DNA from: Frondihabitans sp. 762G35 | GTDB lineage: Bacteria > Actinomycetota > Actinomycetes > Actinomycetales > Microbacteriaceae | Length of the DNA: 64,000 nucleotides | Direction of reading: 5' to 3' | Assembly (NCBI RefSeq): GCF_002074055.1 | Contig: NZ_CP014619.1 | Coordinates: 1,612,001 to 1,676,000 of the forward strand | In this document: piece after piece, positions 31,119 through 39,888 of the stretch | Layout: each line of letters opens with the position of its first letter | Position numbering within the stretch: the stretch's first letter is position 1 | Notes under the pieces: model-generated | Databases searched by the model: none | Told to the model about the DNA's origin: nothing | Seen by the model: the letters and a program-made list of their open reading frames with translations, nothing else | Translations under genes and position numbers: made by a program

Positions 31119-31841
31119 ATGGCACGCAGCAAGTCCGCGGAGAACACATCCTCCGCCCCAGCAAAAGAGCCCGGCCGTCTGAAGCAGATGTACCAGGTCT
31201 TCAACATGACCCGGCGCTACGACTCCATGGCGATCTGGTGGATGATCGCGGCGTTCGTCGTGCCCGTCCTCATCGGCATCGGGTTGGCGTTCGGCGTCTC
31301 CGGCGGCAATGTCCTGAGCTTCGTGCTCTACATCGTCGTGGGCGTCATGGCCGGCGTGCTCGTCTTCATGATCGTGCTCGGCCGACTCGCCGAGAGGGCG
31401 GCCTACTCGCAGATCGAGGGGCAGCCGGGCGCCGTGGGAGCCGTGTTCAAGAGCGGCCTCCGTCGTCAGTGGCGCGCCAACGAGATGCCCGTCGCCGTGA
31501 ACGGCCGGAGCCAGGCGGCCGTCTACCGCGCCGTGGGTCGTCCCGGCGTCGTCCTCGTCACCGAGGGCACGCGCGGTCAGACGCAGAAGATCGTCGAGGA
31601 GGAGAAGCGCAAGGTCGCGCGGATCACTCCCGGAGTCCCGATCACGGTTCTCAGCGTGGGGCCGGAGGCCGAGTCGATCCCCCTGCACAAGCTCGCTCGT
31701 CGGATGAACCGCGTGAAGAACGCGATCGGGCGCAACGAGGTGCTCGCCGTCAGCAACCGGCTCGACTCGCTCGGGCAGAACAAGCTGCCGATCCCCAAGG
31801 GCGTCGACCCCATGCGTGTCCGCCCGGGGCGTCCGCGCTGA
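31119..31841 (+). CDS. DUF4191 family membrane protein
   Basis: A 240-residue protein of unknown function typical of actinobacteria. A polar N-terminus (MARSKSAENTSSAPAKEPGR) leads into the signature LKQMYQVFNMTRRYD. Two transmembrane helices (WWMIAAFVVPVLIGIGLAFG and VLYIVVGVMAGVLVFMIVLG) come next. A cytoplasmic domain with LRRQWRANEMPVAVNGR and a Pro/Arg-rich end completes it. The start at 31119 follows a TATCCT box by 7 nt. Homologues often lie between the lipoate/2-oxo-acid dehydrogenase genes and glnA1, as here. Confidence 0.88.
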   Translation: MARSKSAENTSSAPAKEPGRLKQMYQVFNMTRRYDSMAIWWMIAAFVVPVLIGIGLAFGVSGGNVLSFVLYIVVGVMAGVLVFMIVLGRLAERAAYSQIEGQPGAVGAVFKSGLRRQWRANEMPVAVNGRSQAAVYRAVGRPGVVLVTEGTRGQTQKIVEEEKRKVARITPGVPITVLSVGPEAESIPLHKLARRMNRVKNAIGRNEVLAVSNRLDSLGQNKLPIPKGVDPMRVRPGRPR

Positions 31842-31914
31842 TCGGAGCCCTCGATCGAGAGCCCGTCACCCTCGCGGGGTGGCGGGCTTCGTCGTTCCGC
31901 GGAGCCGTCACGCG

Positions 31915-31936
31915 CGGACGCGAGTCGCCGCGTCCG
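31915..31936. terminator. hairpin between convergent DUF4191 and RDD genes
   Basis: A perfect 8-bp stem (CGGACGCG with CGCGTCCG) and a 6-nt loop lie in the spacer just before the RDD stop. Confidence 0.45.
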
Positions 31937-31942
31937 TCTCGC

Positions 31943-32371
31943 TCAGACGCGGACGAGGATCGTGCCGACGGCGCGATCGTGCAGCCCGCGCTGGTCCCGG
32001 TCGTAGATGACCGCCGGGATCACGATGCAGACCAGGAGGGTCCGCACGATGGGGCGCCAGACGCCGATCGTCCCGCCGAGAAGCGGAACGACGCGCATCC
32101 CCGTGAGCAGGTGGCCGATGCTGCCGCCGATCGTCACGAGGAAGACGATCTGCATGACGGCGAAGACCGCGAGCGTCGCCAACGACTGGTAGTGGAAGAA
32201 AGCGATGGAGATGACCACGGCGAGGGCCCAGTCGATCGCGAGGGCCCCGATCCTGCGACCGAGTCGACCCATCGATCGCGGCCCCGTCTCGGGCAGCCCG
32301 AGGTCGTGGCCCGGCCACGGTGTCGGCCTCCGCTCGGGAGGGAAGGAGTCGGATGACGCGTCGTTCGGCAT
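31943..32371 (-). CDS. RDD family membrane protein
   Basis: A 142-residue RDD-domain protein with a Pro-rich cytoplasmic N-terminus, the RDD signature GRRIGALAIDWALAVV and about three transmembrane helices ending IVRTLLVCIVIPAVIYD. The RDD family is poorly characterised; some members are linked to ion transport. It is the usual neighbour of glnA1 in actinobacteria. The ATG is preceded by TAGGCT at 7 nt, a leaderless arrangement. The GlnR-type box at 32400-32437 overlaps the expected -35 position of this promoter, so it may be co-regulated by nitrogen. Confidence 0.88.
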   Translation of the reverse strand: MPNDASSDSFPPERRPTPWPGHDLGLPETGPRSMGRLGRRIGALAIDWALAVVISIAFFHYQSLATLAVFAVMQIVFLVTIGGSIGHLLTGMRVVPLLGGTIGVWRPIVRTLLVCIVIPAVIYDRDQRGLHDRAVGTILVRV

Positions 32372-32378
32372 GCCGTCG

Positions 32379-32384
32379 AGCCTA
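32379..32384 (-). promoter_or_regulatory. leaderless -10 box of the RDD gene
   Basis: On the minus strand TAGGCT is followed by 7 nt and the ATG at 32371. Confidence 0.45.
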
Positions 32385-32399
32385 CCGATCCGCCCACGC

Positions 32400-32437
32400 G
32401 TAACATGCGTGAAACATTGGCGTCACCAGGCAGAAAC
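32400..32437. promoter_or_regulatory. GlnR-type box upstream of glnA1
   Basis: Four half-sites with exact 6-nt spacing: GTAAC (32400-32404), GAAAC (32411-32415), GTCAC (32422-32426), GAAAC (32433-32437). This matches the full actinobacterial GlnR consensus gTnAC-n6-GaAAC repeated twice, known from Streptomyces glnA and amtB promoters. It sits about 80-115 bp before glnA1 and over the -35 of the divergent RDD gene. The regulator gene is not in the window. Confidence 0.8.
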
Positions 32438-32513
32438 GGCCCCTCAATAGCCTCATGACTGGAGGCGTCCCGCTTTCGCCCACAGTTCCACGCCCATTGG
32501 AGAGACTTCGCGT

Positions 32514-33938
32514 ATGTTCAAAGATTCTTCCGAGGTGCTGAAGTTCATCAAGGACACCGACGTCAAGTTCCTTGACATCCGGTTCACCGACCTTCCCGGT
32601 GTCCAGCAGCACTTCAACATCCCCGCATCCACGGTCGACGAGGAGTTCTTCTCGGTCGGTCAGCTCTTCGACGGCTCTTCGATCCGCGGCTTCGCGTCGA
32701 TCCACGAGTCCGACATGCAGCTCATCCCCGACGTCACCACGGGCTACGTCGACCCGTTCCGGGCCGAGCGCACGCTCATCCTCGTCTTCGACATCTTCAA
32801 CCCGCGCAACGGTGAGCTCTACTCCCGCGACCCGCGTCAGGTCGCCAAAAAGGCCGAGCGCTACCTCGCGTCGACGGGCATCGCCGACACTGCGTTCTTC
32901 GCGCCCGAGGCCGAGTTCTACGTCTTCGACGACGTCCGCTACGAGGTCAAGCAGAACAGCAGCTTCTACAGCGTCGACTCTGAAGAGGGCGCCTGGAACA
33001 CCGGTCGCGTCGAGGAGGGCGGGAACCTCGCCAACAAGACGGCCTACAAGGGCGGCTACTTCCCCGTCTCCCCCGTCGACAAGACGGCCGATCTCCGCGA
33101 CGACATCAGCCTCAAGCTGATCGAGTCGGGCCTCGAGCTCGAGCGCGCGCACCACGAGGTGGGCACCGGCGGCCAGCAGGAGATCAACTACCGCTTCGAC
33201 ACGATGGTGCATGCGGCCGACGACATCCTCAAGTTCAAGTACATCGTGAAGAACACGGCCGAGCTCTGGGGCAAGGTCGCGACGTTCATGCCGAAGCCGC
33301 TCTTCGGCGACAACGGGTCGGGCATGCACACGCACCAGTCGCTCTGGAACGACGGCACGCCGCTGTTCTACGACGAGAACGGCTACGGCGGGCTCTCCGA
33401 CATCGCGCGCTGGTACATCGGCGGCCTGCTCAAGCACGCTCCCGCGGTGCTCGCCTTCACGAACCCGTCGATCAACTCGTACCACCGTCTGATCCCGGGC
33501 TTCGAGGCTCCCGTCAACCTGGTCTACTCGGCCGGTAACCGCTCGGCGGCCATCCGCATCCCGATCACGGGCACCAACCCGAAGGCCAAGCGCATCGAGT
33601 TCCGCGTTCCCGACGCCGCCTCGAACCCGTACCTGGCCTTCGCCGCGCAGCTCATGGCGGGCCTCGACGGGATCCAGAACCGCATCGAGCCGCACGAGCC
33701 CGTCGACAAGGACCTGTACGAGCTCCCGCCCGAGGAGGCGAAGAACATCCCCCAGGTTCCCGCATCCCTCGAGCACGCGCTGCAGGCGCTCGAGGCCGAC
33801 CACGAGTTCCTGACCAAGGGCAACGTGTTCACCGAGGACCTCATCGAGACCTGGATCGCCTACAAGCGCGAGAAGGAACTGCTCCCCATGGCGCAGCGCC
33901 CTCACCCGTTCGAGTTCGAGATGTACTTCGGCGTCTAG
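32514..33938 (+). CDS. glnA: glutamine synthetase type I (adenylylation-controlled)
   Basis: The main ammonium-assimilating enzyme (GlnA1), an ATP-dependent dodecamer, 474 residues. Signatures are [37 protein letters not shown], the ATP/metal segment [34 protein letters not shown], and NRSAAIRIP. The adenylylation tyrosine is Tyr402 in [12 protein letters not shown], so the protein is a substrate for the GlnE encoded at 40305-43289. GGAGAG lies 9 nt before the ATG. Transcription is probably under GlnR control through the box at 32400-32437. A large palindrome follows 20 nt after the stop. Confidence 0.97.
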   Translation: MFKDSSEVLKFIKDTDVKFLDIRFTDLPGVQQHFNIPASTVDEEFFSVGQLFDGSSIRGFASIHESDMQLIPDVTTGYVDPFRAERTLILVFDIFNPRNGELYSRDPRQVAKKAERYLASTGIADTAFFAPEAEFYVFDDVRYEVKQNSSFYSVDSEEGAWNTGRVEEGGNLANKTAYKGGYFPVSPVDKTADLRDDISLKLIESGLELERAHHEVGTGGQQEINYRFDTMVHAADDILKFKYIVKNTAELWGKVATFMPKPLFGDNGSGMHTHQSLWNDGTPLFYDENGYGGLSDIARWYIGGLLKHAPAVLAFTNPSINSYHRLIPGFEAPVNLVYSAGNRSAAIRIPITGTNPKAKRIEFRVPDAASNPYLAFAAQLMAGLDGIQNRIEPHEPVDKDLYELPPEEAKNIPQVPASLEHALQALEADHEFLTKGNVFTEDLIETWIAYKREKELLPMAQRPHPFEFEMYFGV

Positions 33939-33957
33939 TCCGTCGAGCCGCACCCCC

Positions 33958-34027
33958 GCTAAACCCTCGCGCTCGGCTGTCGCGGTGGTCCTAGGACCAC
34001 CGCCGCGGCCGGGTGCGAGGGTTTAGC
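33958..34027. repeat. palindromic element, copy 1
   Basis: A 70-bp imperfect palindrome centred on CCTAGG (33990-33995). The outer arms GCTAAACCCTCGC / GCGAGGGTTTAGC and the inner GGTGGTCC/GGACCACC pair perfectly, with a few mismatches between. A second copy at 35065-35130 has the same orientation of arms. Together they bracket the AbiEi-like gene. Copy 1 could also end glnA1 transcription. Confidence 0.8.
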
Positions 34028-34139
34028 CGTGCCCGGGGCGCGGTCGGCGGCCCCTCCACAGGCGAGGTCGTGCGGCAGGTTGTGCACAGGGGGTGGAGCG
34101 GGGCGCCGCGGGGATCCCCGGAGCGGGCATCCTGCCCTC

Positions 34140-35099
34140 ATGACCACCGCACCCGCCCTCGCCGTCCGCTCGTCCGACTTCATCGCCGCAGGTCTCGACG
34201 ATCGGTCGCTCCGTCGCCTCCGTGAGCGGGGCCGCCTGGCGCGGGTCGTGCCGGGTGCGTACGTCGATGCCGACCTCTGGGGTCGCCTGAGCGACCGGGA
34301 GCGCTACGTCACCCGCGTCCACTCGACCGTGTCGCGTCTGCAGGGGCCGGTAGCGATCTCGCACTGGTCGGCGGCGGCGGTCTGGGGGTTCCCCGTTCCG
34401 GACGCCTGGCCGGAGTCGGTCCAGGTCGTCGATCCCCGCCGGGCGTCGAGCAATTCCATCCCGACCCTCCACCGTCGGCCGGGCATCCTGCCACCCGATG
34501 AGGTGGTCGACTGGGAGGGACTGCTCGTCACCACGCCGTCCCGGACGGCGGCCGACCTGGCGCTCATCAGCGGTTTCACCGATGCCGTCGTCGTCTTCGA
34601 CCACTGCCTCTTCAAGGGTGTCCTCGATCCCGCGATCGTCCGCGGCCTCTTCGATCGCCGACGCACGGCACGACGGCGGCGCTCGGCGCTGGCCGCCCTC
34701 GATTTCTCCCGCGCAGGAGCCGCGTCGCCGGGCGAGTCGTTCAGTCGCGTCGCGCTGGCGTCGCGTGGTTTCCCCGAACCGGTGCTGCAGGCCCCCTTCG
34801 CCGACCACCGCGGCCCGATCGGCCTCGTGGATTTCTGGTGGCCGGAACGCGGCATCGTCGGCGAGTTCGACGGCGACGTCAAGTACACCGACCCGCGCTA
34901 CACGCGCGGCAGGACCGCCGCCGAGGTCGTCACGGAGGAGAAGCGTCGTCAGGCCCGCCTCCGGGCGGTGCCTGAAGTGCGCGACGTGGTGCGGTGGGAC
35001 TACTCCGTCGCGCGCGACCCGGATGAGCTGGCGCGGCGACTCCTCGCGGCGGGGTTGCCACGCGTAAACCCTCGCGCCCGGCTGCCGCGGTGGTCCTAG
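34140..35099 (+). CDS. AbiEi-like N-terminal domain fused to a DUF559/Vsr-like nuclease fold
   Basis: A 319-residue protein. The N-terminus (about 8-60: AVRSSDFIAAGLDDRSLRRL, RVVPGAYVDADLWGRL) looks like the winged-helix AbiEi antitoxin domain. The C-terminus has a PD-(D/E)XK-type pattern, Asp231 in GLVDFWWPERGIV and Glu242-x-Asp244-Gly in GEFDGDVKY, as in DUF559/Vsr-like proteins. No partner toxin is adjacent. The last eleven codons and the TAG stop are supplied by the left arm and centre of palindrome copy 2. The function is not established: a standalone antitoxin-like or nuclease-like mobile cassette gene is possible. Confidence 0.75.
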   Translation: MTTAPALAVRSSDFIAAGLDDRSLRRLRERGRLARVVPGAYVDADLWGRLSDRERYVTRVHSTVSRLQGPVAISHWSAAAVWGFPVPDAWPESVQVVDPRRASSNSIPTLHRRPGILPPDEVVDWEGLLVTTPSRTAADLALISGFTDAVVVFDHCLFKGVLDPAIVRGLFDRRRTARRRRSALAALDFSRAGAASPGESFSRVALASRGFPEPVLQAPFADHRGPIGLVDFWWPERGIVGEFDGDVKYTDPRYTRGRTAAEVVTEEKRRQARLRAVPEVRDVVRWDYSVARDPDELARRLLAAGLPRVNPRARLPRWS

Positions 35100-35130
35100 G
35101 ACCACCGTGACGACCGAGCGCGAGGGTTTA
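35065..35130. repeat. palindromic element, copy 2
   Basis: A 66-bp imperfect palindrome centred on CCTAGG (35095-35100). Its left arm differs from copy 1 at two positions. The right arm is more diverged but keeps GGACCACCG and GCGAGGGTTTA. The stop codon of the upstream gene is the central TAG. It also lies downstream of ugd on the other strand, so it could act as a two-way terminator. Confidence 0.8.
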
Positions 35131-35187
35131 GCGGGCGGGCGGCGAAGCGGGCGGCGAAGCCGACCGTCTACGGCGTGCCAGCGCGGG

Positions 35188-36639
35188 CTACGCGGGGAGA
35201 GCCGCCGACTCCAGGACGCGGCGCTGGCGCGGCACGACACGGCCGCCGAGCGGACGCACCTCCCAGCCGGCCGCCGACCAGACGCTGGCGTCCAGGGCGT
35301 TCCGCGCGTCGAGCACGACGGGATTCGCCGCGAGCTCGGCCAGGTGCTCCGGGTCGGCCGTGACGAAGATCTTCCACTCGGTGAGCAGGAGGACCACGTC
35401 CGCGTCCGTGACGGCCTCGTCGAGGGTGTCCGCGAACGAGAGCGTCGGGAAGCTGCGCTGCGCGGTGACCGAGGCCTCGGGGTCCATCACGAGGACCTGT
35501 GCGCCTCGCAGGTGGAGAGCCGCGGCCACGTTCAGAGCGGGCGAGTCGCGGACGTCGTCGGTGTCGGGCTTGAACGCCGCTCCGAGCACCGCGATCTTGC
35601 GGTTCAGCACGGAGCCGCCGCAGGCGTCGATGGCCTGGTCGATCACACGCTGTCGCTGCAGCATGTTGATCTCGTCGACCTCCTGCATGAGACCCACGAC
35701 GCGTCCGGCACCGAGCTCGTTGGCCCGGTACATCAGGGCGCGGATGTCCTTGGGGAGGCAGCCTCCGCCGAAACCGAGTCCCGCGTTGAGGAACTTCCGA
35801 CCGATCCGGTCGTCGTGGCCCAGCGCGTCGGCCAGGACCGACACGTCGGCTCCGGCGACCTCGCAGAGCTCGGAGATCGCGTTGATGAACGAGATCTTCG
35901 TGGCCAGGAACGCGTTCGCGCTCACCTTGACGAGTTCGGCGGTGGCGAGATCGCAGGAGATGACGGGCGTGCCCGTCGAGATCGGCTCGGCGTACACGGT
36001 GCGGAGAAGCGCCTCGCTCTTCGCGTCGGTGCCGCCGAAGACGATGCGATCCGGCCGGAGGGTGTCCTCCACGGCGTGAGCCTCGCGAAGGAACTCCGGG
36101 TTCCAAACGACCTGCGCCTCCACGCCCTCGGGCTTCGCCTCCGCGACCAGCTTGCGGAGGCGGGCGGCCGTGCCCACGGGCACCGTCGACTTCCCGACGA
36201 TGAGACCGTCGTGGCTGAGCGCCTCGGCCACGGCCTTGGTGGCGGCTTCGACGTAGCTCAGGTTCGCGGAGTGGCTCCCGCGGCGCTGCGGCGTTCCGAC
36301 GCAGATGAAGTGGACGTCGCTCGTGGCGACGGCGTCCGCCAGGTCGCTCGTGAAGCGCAGGCGACCGGAGGCGACGTGCTCGACGATCAGCTCGGGGAGA
36401 CCGGGCTCGTAGAACGGGACGCGCCCGGCGCTCAGCGCCTCGACCTTCGTCGGGTCGGTGTCGACGCCGATGACGTCGAAGCCCATCTCCGCCATGGCGG
36501 CGGCGTGCGTCGCGCCGAGATACCCGGTCCCGATCACGCTGATGCGGGGCTTGAGCCCGGAGGCGGGGATGGTGGTCTCGTCCATCGGGTCGATGTCGTC
36601 GGCGGGCGAGGTGGGGATGGTCTTCTTGGGAGTGCTCAC
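35188..36639 (-). CDS. ugd: UDP-glucose 6-dehydrogenase
   Basis: Oxidises UDP-glucose twice with NAD to UDP-glucuronate, a precursor for acidic polysaccharides. It has 483 residues: an N-terminal Rossmann domain (ISVIGTGYLGATHAAAMAEM), VGKSTVPVGTAARLR, the middle domain with ELVKVSANAFLATKISFINA, and the catalytic cysteine Cys294 in GFGGGCLPKDIRAL. A UDP-binding C-terminal domain follows. The first 30 residues are a polar extension before the conserved fold. The GTG start has AGGAG 6 nt upstream. It is the last gene of the GT2-GH26-ugd operon and should supply the nucleotide sugar for that synthase. Confidence 0.94.
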   Translation of the reverse strand: MSTPKKTIPTSPADDIDPMDETTIPASGLKPRISVIGTGYLGATHAAAMAEMGFDVIGVDTDPTKVEALSAGRVPFYEPGLPELIVEHVASGRLRFTSDLADAVATSDVHFICVGTPQRRGSHSANLSYVEAATKAVAEALSHDGLIVGKSTVPVGTAARLRKLVAEAKPEGVEAQVVWNPEFLREAHAVEDTLRPDRIVFGGTDAKSEALLRTVYAEPISTGTPVISCDLATAELVKVSANAFLATKISFINAISELCEVAGADVSVLADALGHDDRIGRKFLNAGLGFGGGCLPKDIRALMYRANELGAGRVVGLMQEVDEINMLQRQRVIDQAIDACGGSVLNRKIAVLGAAFKPDTDDVRDSPALNVAAALHLRGAQVLVMDPEASVTAQRSFPTLSFADTLDEAVTDADVVLLLTEWKIFVTADPEHLAELAANPVVLDARNALDASVWSAAGWEVRPLGGRVVPRQRRVLESAALPA

Positions 36640-36690
36640 GGTGGTCTCCTGATGCTGGTGAGGCGGTGCGGAAAAGGGGTGGTGACGCGA

Positions 36691-38265
36691 CTACTGGACG
36701 ACGGGGCGGAGGCGGTAGCCGAGGTCCGTCCTGTCGATGCCGTCTTCGAAGGCCTTCGTCGACTGCTTGGTGGAGTTGATGCGCCAGTCGTTCGTGATGG
36801 TGCTCCCGTTGGAGGAGGTCGTCACGGCGAGGTTGAACCAGGAGAACCCGATGATGTCGGAGTTCGCAGGATCGGCGAGGCCCTCGAAGAAGCTCGTGAT
36901 CCAGCCCGGCTTGATCGAGGCTCCTGCCGGTCCGACCTCTGCGGCACCGACCTCGGCCAGCATGATCTTCTTCGACGGGGCCACCTGGCGGAGCACGCCC
37001 AGGGTCTTGTCGAACGTCCCGGAGAAGGTGGTGACCTGCGTGTTCCCGGTGCTGGCGGGCCGCTCGTACCCGGACATCCCGACCCAGTCGACGTACTCGT
37101 CGCCCGGGTAGAGGTCAGCTGTGTACTCCGCGGTCTGGTGCGACGAGGTGAGGTTGTCGAGGCGGTTCGGCGCCCAGATCCAGGCGACGTACTTGTTGGC
37201 CCCCTCGGCGGCGAAGACGTCGTGGACGTGCTGCCACATCTTCACGAAGTCGCCCTTCGAGTTGCCGTTGATCGACTTCCCGTGACCGTCGTCCTCCGAC
37301 CAGGGGTACCAGGTGGCGTTCATCTCCTGGTCGAGGCGGATGGCCAGGGGCTGGCCGTTGGCGACGATGTCGTCGGCGTACTTCGTGAGGTAGGCGTCGA
37401 AGTCGCCCTTGATGATGTTCGGCAGGGAGTACTTCGGCTGGTTCGCGGCGTTGTTGCTCGCCGTGATCGGCTGCGACTCCCACGTCATCATCGGCAGGTC
37501 GCCCTTGGCCCAGGAGGCCTGGACGGCCTCGGGACGGAAGTCCTGGTCCCAGCCCTGGAAGTAGCCGGAGACGTTGGGCTGCGACCCGACGTCGGTCGCC
37601 ACCTGGTTGAACTCCGAGAAGCTGAACGGCGACTGCGCGGTGTAGAGACCGAAGTAACGGCTGGTGGGCGAGATGATCGAGGCCAACGACGGGGTCGCAG
37701 GAGTCACGGGTCCGACGGTGCCGCCTCCGCCGCTGTCGCCTCCCCCGGCGTCCCCCGAACCCGTCCCCGCGTCCGTGCCCGCTCCGGTGGAGTCGGCGCC
37801 GCCTCCGGCCGCCGCGGCGACCGAGGCGGGCGTCCCGCCGGCGGCCATGGCGGCTTTCAGCGACTTGACGGCCCCTTCGGCCTTCGACGCTCCGGCCTTC
37901 GCCGCGGAGAGCTGCGTCTCGAGCGCCTTGGCCTTGCCGAGAGCCGCGGCCAGCTGCGCCTTCTGCGAGGCGAGGGCCGCCGACTGACTCGACATCTCGG
38001 ACTTCGTGGAGACGAGCTGGTCGAGCAGGTCGGCGCGGTCGTTCTTCAGGGTCATGTTGGTCTGCACCGGCTGGACGACGTCGCCGACGATCTTGCGCAC
38101 GGGGTTGTCGGTGGGAGACATCCAGATCAGCCAGGTGATCAGGGCGAGGAGGACGACGATGGCCGTGGCTCCGAGGGTGGTTCGGCGGGCGTTCCGCTTG
38201 TCGGTGGACCACCAGGCTCCGCCGGAGCCGAGGGGGGTGATCATGGTCTCGCTGTACTCAGACAA
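36691..38265 (-). CDS. membrane-anchored glycoside hydrolase family 26-like protein
   Basis: 524 residues: a short cytoplasmic N-terminus, one transmembrane helix (about 30-48) and an extracytoplasmic coiled coil (about 70-140, KNDRADLLDQLVSTKSEMSS). A Gly/Ala/Ser/Asp linker (about 141-185) leads to a catalytic domain from about 195. The GH26 acid/base would be Glu314 in RLDQEMNATWYPW and the nucleophile Glu438 in IMLAEVGAAE. GH26 enzymes cut beta-mannans and related beta-glucans. Here it probably trims, releases or moulds the polymer made by the adjacent synthase. The start overlaps the synthase stop by 8 nt. Confidence 0.85.
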   Translation of the reverse strand: MSEYSETMITPLGSGGAWWSTDKRNARRTTLGATAIVVLLALITWLIWMSPTDNPVRKIVGDVVQPVQTNMTLKNDRADLLDQLVSTKSEMSSQSAALASQKAQLAAALGKAKALETQLSAAKAGASKAEGAVKSLKAAMAAGGTPASVAAAAGGGADSTGAGTDAGTGSGDAGGGDSGGGGTVGPVTPATPSLASIISPTSRYFGLYTAQSPFSFSEFNQVATDVGSQPNVSGYFQGWDQDFRPEAVQASWAKGDLPMMTWESQPITASNNAANQPKYSLPNIIKGDFDAYLTKYADDIVANGQPLAIRLDQEMNATWYPWSEDDGHGKSINGNSKGDFVKMWQHVHDVFAAEGANKYVAWIWAPNRLDNLTSSHQTAEYTADLYPGDEYVDWVGMSGYERPASTGNTQVTTFSGTFDKTLGVLRQVAPSKKIMLAEVGAAEVGPAGASIKPGWITSFFEGLADPANSDIIGFSWFNLAVTTSSNGSTITNDWRINSTKQSTKAFEDGIDRTDLGYRLRPVVQ

Positions 38266-39814
38266 TGAAGAGCGCCTCCAGGACGATGATGGTTGCGCCG
38301 ATGACGTAGGGCCACGCGGCTTTGGGGTTGAGGCGGCGTCGGGCGGGAACGGCGGGTGCCTGCGTCGCGACCGCCTGGCGGGAGCGCCTGCGGCTCTTGA
38401 CGAGGACGGTCCCGGACTCCGGGTCGGCGGGCGTCCCGAAGTCGAAGAGCGTGTCGACGCCGAGCTCCGAGGGCGCCTCGGCGAACTGCGCCTCGAGGGC
38501 GTCGAGCGCGGTCGCGCCCTTCTCCTCGCGCTTCTCGACCTCCTGCGACACCTCCGCGGTCACGTCGCCGCCGGCGTAGGCACCCGCTCGGGTGCCCCAT
38601 CCTGCGGAGTGACCCATGCGGAAGAAGCCGATGATGCGGATGGGCATGAGGAAGAACGTCGACACGATGATGAAGACGGGCAGGCGGATGAAGTCGCCCG
38701 GCTTCTCGGAGAGGTGGCGCATCTGACGGATCGCCATGCTGAGCACCGACGACACGACCATGAGGGCGACGATCCCGACGACACCGGCCCGGAAGCCGTA
38801 CTCGTGGAGGATCCCGATGTAGAGGTTCGTGCCCTGGTGCGTGATGCCGTTGTAGATCCAGCCGCCGACGACCCCGAGGAGGACGAACGGCAGGATGATG
38901 TCCATCGCGAAGAAGAACGCCAGCATCGGCGCGTGGCCGAGCATCCAGGGCATCATGCGGAGCGTGTTGTACTGGCTGCCGCGAGCCCAGCGGAGCTGCT
39001 GCTTGAAGAGCTTCTTCACCTGCAGCGGAGCGTCCGTGTAGACGAGGCTGGTGTGCTGGTAGACGGTGCGGTAGCCCTCCTTCAGCGTGAGGTTCGTCAG
39101 CGTGCGGTCGTCGCTCACCTCGAGGAAGACGCCCATGAACTTCTCCGTCATGAACTTGTCCATGACGCGCACCAGGATCTCCCGGCGGAACGCGATCGTG
39201 CGGCCGGGGAGGCAGCCGATCTGCCCGAGGACGCTCTGGGCCGGCATCGAGTAGAGGGCGCGGCTGTTCTCCAGCCAGTCCGCCCAGCGGGTGATCCAGC
39301 TGCGCTCCGGCTCCAGGATCCGCTGCCTCGTGGTGACGCCGCCGACGCTGGCCTGCGCGAAGGGCTTGACGAGCTCCGAGAGGGTGCCGGGGGTCCAGAC
39401 GGTGTCGCTGTCGACGAGGATCGTGATCTCGCCGCGCGAGAGCTCGGTGCCGATCATGACGGCGTTGCGCTTGCCGGGGATCGGCGTGTGGGTCCACCGG
39501 ACCAGGGGTGCGAAGTCCTCGCAGATGGCCTGGAGCACCGGGTTGGGCTTGCCGTTGATGACGACGATGATCTCGTCGGGGCCCTGTTCGACCATGCGGC
39601 CGATGACGTCTCGGAAGAGGTCCTCCGGCTCGTCGACGACGGGGACGACGACGCTCGTCGTCCCGGTGAACGTCCCGGTGAAGGGGCGGTAGTTGCGGGA
39701 GATGACGACCTTGATGATCCAGAGGACCCAGATCATGATCGAGTACACGCTGAACAGGTAGACCTCGGGGTGGCCCTGGATCTCGTGCCGGATTTGGAGA
39801 ATGAACGTTAACAC
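38258..39814 (-). CDS. family 2 processive glycosyltransferase (hyaluronan/cellulose synthase-like)
   Basis: A membrane polysaccharide synthase of 518 residues from the GTG at 39814, which has GAGG 7 nt upstream. A longer frame to 39859 has no ribosome site. One N-terminal transmembrane helix is followed by a GT-A domain with DSD (about 135-137), SDDR (about 234-237) and the processive QQLRW signature (about 272-276). Three more helices come next, then a charged cytoplasmic segment and a final C-terminal helix (PYVIGATIIVLEALFIV). With ugd downstream the set resembles HasA/HasB, suggesting a glucuronate-containing polymer, but the product is unknown. Confidence 0.87.
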   Translation of the reverse strand: MLTFILQIRHEIQGHPEVYLFSVYSIMIWVLWIIKVVISRNYRPFTGTFTGTTSVVVPVVDEPEDLFRDVIGRMVEQGPDEIIVVINGKPNPVLQAICEDFAPLVRWTHTPIPGKRNAVMIGTELSRGEITILVDSDTVWTPGTLSELVKPFAQASVGGVTTRQRILEPERSWITRWADWLENSRALYSMPAQSVLGQIGCLPGRTIAFRREILVRVMDKFMTEKFMGVFLEVSDDRTLTNLTLKEGYRTVYQHTSLVYTDAPLQVKKLFKQQLRWARGSQYNTLRMMPWMLGHAPMLAFFFAMDIILPFVLLGVVGGWIYNGITHQGTNLYIGILHEYGFRAGVVGIVALMVVSSVLSMAIRQMRHLSEKPGDFIRLPVFIIVSTFFLMPIRIIGFFRMGHSAGWGTRAGAYAGGDVTAEVSQEVEKREEKGATALDALEAQFAEAPSELGVDTLFDFGTPADPESGTVLVKSRRRSRQAVATQAPAVPARRRLNPKAAWPYVIGATIIVLEALFIV

Positions 39815-39888
39815 GGTGTCGCCTCGCGAAAAGGGTGTGTGAGGTGGCTTCCGCGTCATTGGGGAATCGGGCGTTCGGGTGATTCACA

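Noticed and set aside
34140-35099. Complete AbiE toxin-antitoxin locus
   Set aside because: Only the antitoxin-like domain is present. No AbiEii nucleotidyltransferase gene is adjacent on either side.
33958-35130. Insertion sequence with terminal inverted repeats
   Set aside because: The two elements are each palindromic and the gene between them has no transposase features. No target-site duplication is visible, so I describe repeats and a cassette instead.
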